Positions 9,110 through 18,592 of a stretch of 64,000 nt of DNA are shown one piece after another. Numbering within the stretch: position 1 is the first letter of the stretch; each line of letters opens with the position of its first letter. The stretch is taken from positions 124,001-188,000 of the forward strand of contig CAUWBF010000001.1 of NCBI GenBank assembly GCA_963557785.1. Reading direction: 5' to 3'. Source of the DNA: Merdicola sp963557785. Its GTDB lineage: Bacteria > Bacillota > Clostridia > TANB77 > CAG-508. Made by a program: the position numbers and the translations under genes. Under the pieces are notes generated by a model. It worked only from the letters and a program-made list of their open reading frames with translations, was not told where the DNA came from and ran no database searches.

Positions 9110-9147
9110 GCAAAATGGAGGCACTTTTAGGAGGCCTCCATTTTGCT
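9110..9147 (+). terminator. Intrinsic terminator after the lipoprotein gene
   Basis: GCAAAATGGAGGC pairs with GCCTCCATTTTGC, a perfect 13-bp stem immediately after the stop codon. It marks the right end of the foreign-looking islet. Confidence 0.85.
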
Positions 9148-9190
9148 TGTAATAAAACATAAAAACTGATAAATATTAGGAAAAATCAAG

Positions 9191-9244
9191 TGTTAACCTT
9201 GACAAACATTCTATATAATAATATAATGTTAGTTGCAGTTAACA
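9191..9244 (+). promoter_or_regulatory. suf operon promoter flanked by GTTAAC boxes
   Basis: TTGACA (9199-9204), a 17-base spacer and TATAAT (9222-9227) form a near-perfect promoter. TGTTAAC (9191-9197) just upstream and GTTAACA (9238-9244) just downstream are inverted copies flanking it, a plausible operator pair for the adjacent regulator. The promoter is seen directly; the operator role is inferred. Confidence 0.75.
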
Positions 9245-9259
9245 AAAGGAGAAATAAAT

Positions 9260-9721
9260 ATGATATCAAAATCTTTAGAAGAATATATAAAAACAATGTA
9301 TATACTAAAAAAACAAAGTGGAAATATACGTGTTACTGATATTGCAAATAAGATGAATTGTACAAAACCAAGTGTAAATAAAGCAATATATAATTTAAAA
9401 GATAATGGCTTGCTAAATTATGAATCATATGGAACTATTGAATTAACAGAAGAAGGAGAAAATTTAGCAAAAAAAATATTAGAAGCATATGATATTGTTT
9501 ATGTGTTCTTAAAAGATGTGCTAAATTTAGATGAAGAAGATGCAAAAAAAGAAGCAGAAAAGATAAAATTAAATATGACGGATGATACTATAAACAAATT
9601 AGCAAAATATGTTCATGAGGTTTTAGATTTAAATAGTTTAGATTGTGATTATGATGTTAATAAAGAAAAATGTAGATGTTGTGTAAGAAGAACATCTAAA
9701 AAAGATATGATAAGCAAATAG
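9260..9721 (+). CDS. DtxR/MntR-fold transcriptional regulator with C-terminal Cys cluster, suf-linked
   Basis: Start chosen at 9260 (AAAGGAGA eight bases upstream); the frame upstream to 9233 lacks a site. The 153 residues show an N-terminal winged helix (SLEEYIKTMYIL...TKPSVNKAIYNL) and a helical dimer region, as in DtxR/MntR. Measured against the known MntR metal ligands, E11 is Lys, H77 is Tyr and the EH pair near 102-103 is not conserved, so ordinary Mn/Fe binding is doubtful. Instead the C terminus has Cys129, 138, 140 and 141. As first gene before sufCBDSU it probably controls Fe-S assembly. I infer sensing by an Fe-S cluster or thiols through these Cys residues; this is not proven. Confidence 0.85.
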   Translation: MISKSLEEYIKTMYILKKQSGNIRVTDIANKMNCTKPSVNKAIYNLKDNGLLNYESYGTIELTEEGENLAKKILEAYDIVYVFLKDVLNLDEEDAKKEAEKIKLNMTDDTINKLAKYVHEVLDLNSLDCDYDVNKEKCRCCVRRTSKKDMISK

Positions 9722-9736
9722 AAAGGAAATTATAAT

Positions 9737-10489
9737 ATGAGTAATAAATTATTAGAAATAAAGGATTTATATGTAAAAGCAGAAGAAAAAGAAATTTTAA
9801 AAGGAATAAACTTAAATGTAAATAAAGGTGAAATACATGTAATAATGGGACCAAATGGCTCAGGAAAAACAACAACAGCAAATGCAATTTTAAATAATCC
9901 TATTTATACAAAAAATCAAGGTGAAATTATATTTGATGGAGAGAATATAACAAATATGAAAACAGATGAGATTGCAAGAAAAGGTATATTTATGTCTTTT
10001 CAATTACCAGAAGAAATTCCTGGTGTATCTGTTACAAACTTTTTAAAATTTGCTAAAAATAAAGTAACTGGAAAGCCTGTTAAAGTATTTGAATTTAGGG
10101 ATGAACTAAAAAAATATATGAATGAACTAAATATGAATCCTAAAAATATGGAAAGAAGTTTAAATGTTGGGTTCTCAGGTGGAGAAAAAAAGAAAAACGA
10201 AATATTACAAATGCTTGTACTAAATCCAAAACTTGCAATATTAGATGAAACAGATTCAGGATTAGATGTTGATGCAATAAAAACAGTTTCTAAAGGAATA
10301 GAAATGTTTAAAAATAATGATAATGCAGTTCTTATAATTACTCACAATACAAAAATATTACATAGCTTAAAAGTAGATTATGTACATGTTTTAGTTAATG
10401 GAAAAATAGTAAAAACAGGAACACAGGAATTAGCAAAAGAAATTGAAGAAGAAGGTTACGAAAAATATAAATCAGGAGTACAAGAATAA
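9737..10489 (+). CDS. sufC: Fe-S cluster assembly ATPase SufC
   Basis: ABC-type ATPase of the SufBCD scaffold, which builds Fe-S clusters in the cytoplasm. 250 residues, the family length. Walker A GPNGSGKTT (about residues 38-46), signature FSGGEKKKNEI and Walker B/D-loop LAILDETDSGLDVDA are all visible; the DSGLD form is typical of SufC rather than transport ATPases. It is the second gene of the suf operon, 15 bases after the regulator, and its stop overlaps the sufB start (TAATG). Confidence 0.97.
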   Translation: MSNKLLEIKDLYVKAEEKEILKGINLNVNKGEIHVIMGPNGSGKTTTANAILNNPIYTKNQGEIIFDGENITNMKTDEIARKGIFMSFQLPEEIPGVSVTNFLKFAKNKVTGKPVKVFEFRDELKKYMNELNMNPKNMERSLNVGFSGGEKKKNEILQMLVLNPKLAILDETDSGLDVDAIKTVSKGIEMFKNNDNAVLIITHNTKILHSLKVDYVHVLVNGKIVKTGTQELAKEIEEEGYEKYKSGVQE

Positions 10490-11889
10490 TGGGAAAAAGT
10501 AAAATAGATGAAATAAATAGAAATATTTATGACATAAGAAATAAAGATGATTACGATTTTAAAATAAAAAAAGGTTTAACACCAGAAATTATTGAAGAAT
10601 TATCGAATCAAAAAGGTGATCCAGAATGGATGAAAGAATTTAGACTAAAAGCTCTAGAAGTATATAATAAATTAGAACTTCCTACATGGGGACCAGACAT
10701 TTCAGAACTTAATATGGATGAAATAGCGACTTATGTAAGACCAAAAACAAAGTTAAATAATTCTTGGGAAGATGTACCAGAAGAAATAAAAGATACATTT
10801 GATAAACTTGGAATTCCAGAAGCAGAAAAAACATCACTTGCTGGCGTTGGAGCACAATACGATTCAGAGGTAGTTTACCACAGCATGAAGGAAGAACTTA
10901 TAAAACAAGGTGTTATATACACAGATATGGAAACAGCAGTAAGAGAATATCCAGAACTTGTAAAAGAACATTTTATGAAATGTGTTCCAGTATATGATCA
11001 TAAATTTGTAGCATTACATGGTGCAGTATGGTCTGGAGGATCTTTTGTATATGTTCCAAAAGGTGTCAAGGTAGATATTCCACTTCAATCATATTTTAGA
11101 CTAAATTCACCAGAATCAGGACAATTTGAACATACATTAATTATAGTAGATGAAGGTGCAAGTCTTCATTTTATTGAAGGATGTAGTGCACCTAAATATA
11201 ATAAAGTAAATTTACATGCAGGTTGTGTTGAATTATATGTAAAAGATAATGCATATTTAAGATATTCTACAATAGAAAACTGGTCAAAGAATATGCTTAA
11301 CTTAAATACTAAAAAAGCTATTGTAGGAAAAAATGCACAAGTTGATTGGGTAACAGGTTCATTTGGATCTAAAATATCTATGCTTTATCCAATGAGTATA
11401 TTAAATGGAGAAGGAGCAAAAACTGAATATACTGGAATTTCATTTGCGGGAGAAGGACAAAATTTAGATAATGGTTTTAAAGTTGTTCATAATGCTCCAA
11501 ATACTTCTAGTTTAGTTAATGCAAAATCAATATCAAAAAATGGTGGAAAATGCACATATAGATCTTTAGTCAGAGTAAATGAAAATGCTAAAAACTCTAA
11601 ATCTTCAGTGTCATGTGAATCACTTATGCTAGATGATATCTCAATATCAGATACAATACCAGTAAATGATATAAGAACTGATGAAGTAGAATTTTCACAT
11701 GAAGCAAAAATAGGAAAAATTAGTGATAAAACAATATTCTATTTAATGAGTAGAGGCTTATCAGAAGAAGATGCAAAAGCAATGATAGTTAGAGGATTTG
11801 CATATCCAATATCTAAAGAGTTACCTGTAGAATATGCAGTAGAAATGAATAATTTAATAAACTTAGAATTGGAGGGAACAATAGGATAA
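10489..11889 (+). CDS. sufB: Fe-S cluster assembly scaffold SufB
   Basis: Core subunit of the SufBCD complex, accepting sulfur and iron for cluster building. 466 residues, normal length. The beta-helix core carries the conserved GSFVYVPKGV segment, the conserved Cys in VSCESLMLDD, and EFSHEAKIGKI near the C terminus that forms the SufB-SufD interface. Coupled by one-base overlaps to both sufC and sufD. Identification is secure. Confidence 0.97.
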   Translation: MGKSKIDEINRNIYDIRNKDDYDFKIKKGLTPEIIEELSNQKGDPEWMKEFRLKALEVYNKLELPTWGPDISELNMDEIATYVRPKTKLNNSWEDVPEEIKDTFDKLGIPEAEKTSLAGVGAQYDSEVVYHSMKEELIKQGVIYTDMETAVREYPELVKEHFMKCVPVYDHKFVALHGAVWSGGSFVYVPKGVKVDIPLQSYFRLNSPESGQFEHTLIIVDEGASLHFIEGCSAPKYNKVNLHAGCVELYVKDNAYLRYSTIENWSKNMLNLNTKKAIVGKNAQVDWVTGSFGSKISMLYPMSILNGEGAKTEYTGISFAGEGQNLDNGFKVVHNAPNTSSLVNAKSISKNGGKCTYRSLVRVNENAKNSKSSVSCESLMLDDISISDTIPVNDIRTDEVEFSHEAKIGKISDKTIFYLMSRGLSEEDAKAMIVRGFAYPISKELPVEYAVEMNNLINLELEGTIG

Positions 11890-12947
11890 TGGTTAAATTA
11901 AATGAAACACCTGTAAGAACATCTAGAAATTTTAATATAAACAATATAAAATTAGAAGATGTTAATATTCCTGAAGATATAGAATCTTTTAGTAACATAA
12001 AAATAACAGGAGAAACATCTAAAGTAAATATAAATTCATCTAATAACAATTTTGACCTAAGTTATGGTTTAGGAGAATTACTTACAAAGCAAGTAAGAGA
12101 AAAAGCAAATCAGAATTTAAAAATAAAAGTTGATAATAAAACAAGTAAAGAAATAGGAATAGAATTTAAATTCAATAAAGAAAATTTAGTTTTAGTAGAT
12201 AATATTGATGTTACTGTAAATGAAAAGTGCAAAGGAACACTTATACTTAAATATACTTCAGATAATAACATAGAAGGTTTTCATAATGGTATTTTAAGAG
12301 TATCAGCTAAAAATGAATCTGAATTAAATGTAATTGTTCTAAATTTAATGAATGAGTTTTCTAATAACTTTTTAGCAATAGAAAATGTAATTGATTCAAA
12401 TGCAAAAGTAAAATATACAGTAATCGATTTTGGAGCTAAAAACAGTATTACAAATTATTATTCAAATCTATTAGGTGATTTATCAGATAATTCAATTAAT
12501 ACAATTTATTTAGGAAAAGGGAATCAATTATTTGATTTAAATTATATAGCTGAATTAAGAGGTAAAAAATCCAATATAGACATAGAAGTTCAAGGTGCTT
12601 TAAAAGATAATAGTAAAAAACATTTTAAAGGAACTATAGATTTTAAAAAAGGTTGTAAAAAATCAACAGGAAATGAAAACGAATCTTGTATGTTATTATC
12701 AGATACTGCAAGATCCTTAGCATTACCAATGCTTTTATGTTCTGAAGAAGAGGTAGAGGGAAATCATAGTAGCTCTGCTGGTAAAATAGGAGAAAAAGAA
12801 TTATTCTATATTATGAGCAGAGGATTTGAACTAAAGGAAGCAATGAAATTAATGGTAAGAGCGAGATTTAATAAAATATTAGAAAATATAAAAAATGAAG
12901 AGTTGAAAAATGAAATTATTGGTGAAATAGATAAAAGATTAGATTAA
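11889..12947 (+). CDS. sufD: Fe-S cluster assembly protein SufD
   Basis: Partner of SufB in the SufBCD scaffold, implicated in iron delivery. 352 residues, somewhat short for SufD, with a divergent N-terminal half. The C-terminal signature including the conserved His (VEGNHSSSAGKIGEKELFYIMSRG region) identifies the family and parallels the SufB segment VEFSHEAKIGKI. One-base overlap with sufB; sufS follows after 17 bases. Confidence 0.93.
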   Translation: MVKLNETPVRTSRNFNINNIKLEDVNIPEDIESFSNIKITGETSKVNINSSNNNFDLSYGLGELLTKQVREKANQNLKIKVDNKTSKEIGIEFKFNKENLVLVDNIDVTVNEKCKGTLILKYTSDNNIEGFHNGILRVSAKNESELNVIVLNLMNEFSNNFLAIENVIDSNAKVKYTVIDFGAKNSITNYYSNLLGDLSDNSINTIYLGKGNQLFDLNYIAELRGKKSNIDIEVQGALKDNSKKHFKGTIDFKKGCKKSTGNENESCMLLSDTARSLALPMLLCSEEEVEGNHSSSAGKIGEKELFYIMSRGFELKEAMKLMVRARFNKILENIKNEELKNEIIGEIDKRLD

Positions 12948-12964
12948 TACGAAAGGAAAATATT

Positions 12965-14188
<1,224 letters not shown>

Positions 14189-14206
14189 TAGTAGGAAGGT
14201 TTTAAT

Positions 14207-14687
14207 ATGGAAGATTTAAATGATGTTTATAATGAACTTATTATGGAACATAGTATGAATTCATATAATAAAAGAGAATTAGAAAATGCTGATTATTCAG
14301 AAATAGGACATAATCCAAATTGTGGAGATGAGATAACATTACAACTTAAGATGGATGGCAACAATATAGAAGATATGGCTTTTTCAGGACATGGGTGTGC
14401 AATTTCTCAAGCATCTACTTCAATAATGATAGATACTTTAAGAGGAAAAACCATAGAAGAAGCAAAAGATATTATAAAAACTTTTATAGAAATGATAAAA
14501 AGAGAAATAACAGATGAAGAAGAATTAGAAAAATTAGAAGATGCTATTGCTTTTAGAAATGTATCTAATATGCCAGCTAGAGTTAAATGTGCTCTTCTAG
14601 CTTGGCATACTATAGAGGACATGTTAGATAAAAATGAAAATAATGGAACCTGCAAACGGAAATTGTTGTCATTAAGAGGTAAAAAAA

Positions 14688-14698
<11 letters not shown>
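14207..14698 (+). CDS. sufU: SufU sulfur-transfer scaffold
   Basis: Zinc-dependent sulfur acceptor of SufS in Firmicutes. 163 residues. The three conserved Cys motifs are seen: NPNCGDE, GHGCAISQAS and the late VKCALLAW, with the SufU-specific insertion between the second and third. The C-terminal 20 residues are basic and variable. It overlaps the mnmA start by 11 bases, coupling Fe-S assembly and tRNA thiolation. Confidence 0.95.
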
Positions 14699-15740
<1,042 letters not shown>

Positions 15741-15744
15741 TATA

Positions 15745-15773
15745 TTGACATAATATAAACTAAATAGTATAAT
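15745..15773 (+). promoter_or_regulatory. SigA-type promoter for riboswitch-metK
   Basis: TTGACA (15745-15750), 17-base spacer, TATAAT (15768-15773), directly upstream of the SAM-I element. Confidence 0.88.
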
Positions 15774-15789
15774 AAAAAAGCAAATTATA

Positions 15790-15890
15790 TATGTTATCAA
15801 GAGTGGACGAGAGAATCGGCTTTATGACTCCACAGCAACCTGTTAAAAATAAGGTGCTAATACCGACAAAGCGATAAGAGTGCTTTGGAT
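15790..15890 (+). ncRNA. SAM-I (S-box) riboswitch
   Basis: The leader of metK carries S-box hallmarks: TTATCAAGAG at the 5' side of P1, a GCAACC core after the P2 arm, AAGGTGCTAATACCGAC, and GCGATAAGAG closing P1. It should bind SAM and favour the terminator that follows, lowering metK transcription when SAM is ample. The P2 arm sequence (AGAGAATCGGC) departs somewhat from the common GGGAC form but the core is kept. Confidence 0.93.
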
Positions 15891-15913
15891 GATGATTTTA
15901 AATCGAAATTATT

Positions 15914-15946
15914 AACCTTTGTGCTTAAATTGCACAAAGGTTTTTT
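15914..15946 (+). terminator. Riboswitch-controlled terminator before metK
   Basis: AACCTTTGTGC pairs with GCACAAAGGTT, followed by six T. It is the expression platform of the SAM-I riboswitch. Confidence 0.92.
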
Positions 15947-15994
15947 GAATGATAGACATATGTAAAATTAAATATAGAAAGGAATGAAGAAAAA

Positions 15995-17140
15995 ATGAGA
16001 AAATTATTTACATCAGAAAGTGTAACAGAAGGACATCCAGATAAATTATGTGATTATATATCAGATAGTGTATTAGATGCATATTTAAGTAAAGATCCGC
16101 ATGCAAGAGTAGCATGTGAAACAGTAGCAGGAAAAGGAGAAATATATATAACAGGAGAAATTAGTTCTATAGCAGAAGAAATTAATATTGAAGATATTGC
16201 AAGAAAAGCAATATTTGAAATAGGCTATGATAACAGTAATTTAGACATAGATTATAGAACTTGCAAAATTACTGTTAATGTTTCAAAACAATCGCCAGAC
16301 ATAGCTCTAGGAGTTGATAAATCTTTAGAAACTAAAGAAGGAGAAAAATTAGAATCAGAAGGGGCTGGAGATCAAGGACTAATGTTTGGATTTGCTTGTG
16401 ATGAAACAAAAGAATTGATGCCACTTCCAATTTCGTTAGCACATAAACTAGCTAAAAGATTAACAGAGGTTAGAAAGAAAAATATAATAGATTATTTAAG
16501 ACCAGATGGAAAAGTACAAGTTACAGTTGAATATGAAGATGAAAAACCAATAAGAATAGATACTATAGTTATATCTACACAACATAGAGCAGATATAGAT
16601 TTAGAAATACTAAAAAAAGATATAAAAGAAAAAGTTATAAATGAAATAGTTCCAAAAGAATTATTAGATGATAAAACAAAATATTTTATAAATCCTACAG
16701 GAAGATTTGTTATAGGAGGTCCACTAGGAGATAGCGGATTAACAGGAAGAAAAATTATAGTAGATACATATGGTGGATATGCAAGACATGGTGGAGGAGC
16801 ATTTTCCGGAAAAGATCCTACAAAAGTTGATAGATCTGCTGCATATATGGCAAGATTCATTGCTAAAAATATTGTAGCAAATGGATATGCTAAAAAGTGT
16901 GAAATACAATTTTCATATGCAATAGGAGTAGCAAAACCAGTTTCTATATATGTTGACACTTTTGGAACAAATACTATTCCAGAAGATGAAATAGTAAACA
17001 AAATAGAGGAAAAATTTGATTTAACACCAAGAGGAATAATAAACTATTTAGAATTACAAAAACCTATATATACATTAACTACAAATTATGGACATTTTGG
17101 AAAAGAAAATCTACCTTGGGAAAAAGTAATTAATTTATAA
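15995..17140 (+). CDS. metK: S-adenosylmethionine synthetase
   Basis: Makes SAM from methionine and ATP in the cytoplasm. 381 residues. Signature motifs GHPDK near the N terminus, GAGDQG and GGGAFSGKDPTKVDRSAAY are present. Controlled by the upstream SAM-I riboswitch. The product supplies the radical SAM, methyltransferase and ranthipeptide systems encoded nearby. Confidence 0.98.
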   Translation: MRKLFTSESVTEGHPDKLCDYISDSVLDAYLSKDPHARVACETVAGKGEIYITGEISSIAEEINIEDIARKAIFEIGYDNSNLDIDYRTCKITVNVSKQSPDIALGVDKSLETKEGEKLESEGAGDQGLMFGFACDETKELMPLPISLAHKLAKRLTEVRKKNIIDYLRPDGKVQVTVEYEDEKPIRIDTIVISTQHRADIDLEILKKDIKEKVINEIVPKELLDDKTKYFINPTGRFVIGGPLGDSGLTGRKIIVDTYGGYARHGGGAFSGKDPTKVDRSAAYMARFIAKNIVANGYAKKCEIQFSYAIGVAKPVSIYVDTFGTNTIPEDEIVNKIEEKFDLTPRGIINYLELQKPIYTLTTNYGHFGKENLPWEKVINL

Positions 17141-17221
17141 TATTTACTAAAAAAAGAAATAGTTGTATAATATTTATGTAGTCGTAAACAATTTGTTTTT
17201 AGTTTCTGAAGGAGGAATACC

Positions 17222-17377
17222 ATGAAAGAAACGAAGCACGTAAAGACATTAACTGCAAAAACTTTTAAAGACACAATTTGTAAGGGTGGATGCGGCGAAT
17301 GTCAGACATCATGTCAGTCAGCATGCAAGACTTCCTGCACAGTAGGAAATCAAAAATGCGAAAACAAAGACAACTGA
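17222..17377 (+). CDS. scfA: SCIFF (six-cysteine-in-forty-five) ranthipeptide precursor
   Basis: A 51-codon gene with ribosome binding site AAGGAGGA. The product has the nearly invariant SCIFF core: CGECQTSCQSACKTSCTVG followed by NQKCE. Cys24, 27, 31, 35, 39 and 46 form the six-Cys set; Cys20 is an extra one. The N-terminal leader begins MKETKHVKTL, like other SCIFF peptides. SCIFF peptides are converted by a radical SAM maturase into thioether-bridged ranthipeptides; their role, possibly signalling, is not settled. The maturase gene, normally next door, is not present here: the next gene is a membrane protein. A TATAAT lies at 17166-17171 and a hairpin follows the stop. Confidence 0.96.
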   Translation: MKETKHVKTLTAKTFKDTICKGGCGECQTSCQSACKTSCTVGNQKCENKDN

Positions 17378-17389
17378 CATGTAGCAAAT

Positions 17390-17416
17390 GGGGGCTGCTT
17401 TTATAGAGCCCCTTAT
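17390..17416 (+). terminator. Probable terminator after the SCIFF gene
   Basis: GGGGGCT pairs with AGCCCC around an 11-base loop, followed by TTATATTATAA. The T tract is imperfect, so some read-through into the next gene is possible. Confidence 0.6.
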
Positions 17417-17457
17417 ATTATAACAAAAGATAATATTGAAACCTAAAGGAGGAAAAA

Positions 17458-18045
17458 ATGAAAGAAAAAAAAGAATTAACTTTAACTAACGCATTAGTAT
17501 CAATAATATTATTATACATTGCTTTTACAATGATATTTGGTACTACATTTTCACTAATAATGTCATTAATATCAAGATTTTTACCTAATATGTTAAATAT
17601 AATATTAGCTGTTGCAATATCAATATTAATGATGTATTTTGCATGGAAACTTAGCGTATTAATAACTTTTAAAAATAAAGAGTGTTCAGGATTAGAAATT
17701 AAAAAAATAACAAGAGGTCTTGTAATATTTTTAATTGTAATGACTATAATATCTGGAGGATATGATATATATAGTGCAAAAGTTCATATAGAAGAACAAT
17801 ATTCAAATACATTCTTAGAAGATAAAGATGTCCAATCTGCGTTTACTCCAGAAGAACTTCAAGCACGTGCAGAGCAAAATAATAAAGATGCGGCAGAATC
17901 TAAAAAACAATCATATTTAATTATAGTAACTGAAAATATTTTATCATTAATTATAAATTTACTAATTTTCAGCTTAGTACCTAAAAAAATGTTAGAAAAA
18001 TATGATGGTGTAGTAGAAATAGAAAAAAATATAAATAAAGAATAG
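17458..18045 (+). CDS. Multi-pass membrane protein, unknown function
   Basis: 195 residues after a strong AAAGGAGG site. Four hydrophobic segments at about residues 12-35, 40-65, 80-100 and 150-175, with a charged extracytoplasmic loop between the third and fourth (HIEEQYSNTFLEDKD...) and a short charged C-terminal tail. No enzyme motif is seen. It follows the SCIFF gene, in the place where the SCIFF maturase is usually found, but has no radical SAM features. Family not recognised. Confidence 0.8.
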   Translation: MKEKKELTLTNALVSIILLYIAFTMIFGTTFSLIMSLISRFLPNMLNIILAVAISILMMYFAWKLSVLITFKNKECSGLEIKKITRGLVIFLIVMTIISGGYDIYSAKVHIEEQYSNTFLEDKDVQSAFTPEELQARAEQNNKDAAESKKQSYLIIVTENILSLIINLLIFSLVPKKMLEKYDGVVEIEKNINKE

Positions 18046-18048
18046 ATA

Positions 18049-18079
18049 AAAAGAGAAGATTTAAAAAATCTTCTCTTTT
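18049..18079. terminator. Bidirectional terminator between convergent genes
   Basis: AAAAGAGAAGATT pairs perfectly with AATCTTCTCTTTT around a short A-rich loop. It serves the membrane protein on the plus strand and the gene ending at 18085 on the minus strand. Confidence 0.88.
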
Positions 18080-18084
18080 ATGTT

Positions 18085-18450
18085 TTAAGATAATTCTAAT
18101 TGTATTCCAAATCTTTGCATTATATCGTGAAGCCCCTGAGTTATTTCTTCGCGAGAATAATTTGCTTCTTGCAATGTTTCATCATTTAGCTGATTTAATT
18201 TAGAATAAAAATTAACAGCTATTGCTAAATTTTTTTCATTTAAAGTAGTTACTTCATTAAATAATAAATTTTCTGCTTCATTAATTTCTCTTTTTTCTAC
18301 CATATTATTCAAAGTAATATATAGTAAATCTTCGTCAGACAAATTTGTATCAGAAACTTGATAACTAGCATCTTCTTTATGTAAAAAAACTTTTGCAACT
18401 AGATTAATAATTCCTTCTATTTGATCTACTAACCAATCTTTTTTATACAA
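18085..18450 (-). CDS. Small helical protein, DUF6483-like
   Basis: 121 residues, beginning at a TTG codon with AGGAGTGAT correctly placed upstream. All-helical, acidic and cytoplasmic, with no signal peptide. The N-terminal pattern (DWLVDQIEGIINLVAKVFL) followed by paired helices resembles a Firmicutes family I know as DUF6483; this assignment is from memory and tentative. TPR-like helical pairs are suggested by the middle part. No function known. It stands alone, convergent with the upstream gene and divergent from the next. Confidence 0.75.
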   Translation of the reverse strand: MYKKDWLVDQIEGIINLVAKVFLHKEDASYQVSDTNLSDEDLLYITLNNMVEKREINEAENLLFNEVTTLNEKNLAIAVNFYSKLNQLNDETLQEANYSREEITQGLHDIMQRFGIQLELS

Positions 18451-18540
18451 TTTGTATCACTCCTCTTATGTAAAAGTAAATCTATTTTAGCACAATAAAA
18501 AATAAGATACAATAAAAAGATTAATAAAATATAATTACTA

Positions 18541-18569
18541 TTGTAAAAATTTATTGGTTAATATATAAT
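18541..18569 (+). promoter_or_regulatory. Promoter for the 18593 gene
   Basis: TTGTAA (18541-18546), 17-base spacer, TATAAT (18564-18569), closely upstream of the ribosome binding site AAAGGAGTGA. Confidence 0.6.
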
Positions 18570-18592
18570 TTGAGCAAAGGAGTGAATAGGTT

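Noticed and set aside
5997..9260. Possible integrative element with tRNA attachment site
   Set aside because: No integrase gene and no duplicated tRNA 3' end (GTTCGAGTCCCACC...) at the other boundary were found.
17458..18045. SCIFF maturase or exporter
   Set aside because: No CxxxCxxC radical SAM motif and no ABC motif; only four hydrophobic segments are visible.
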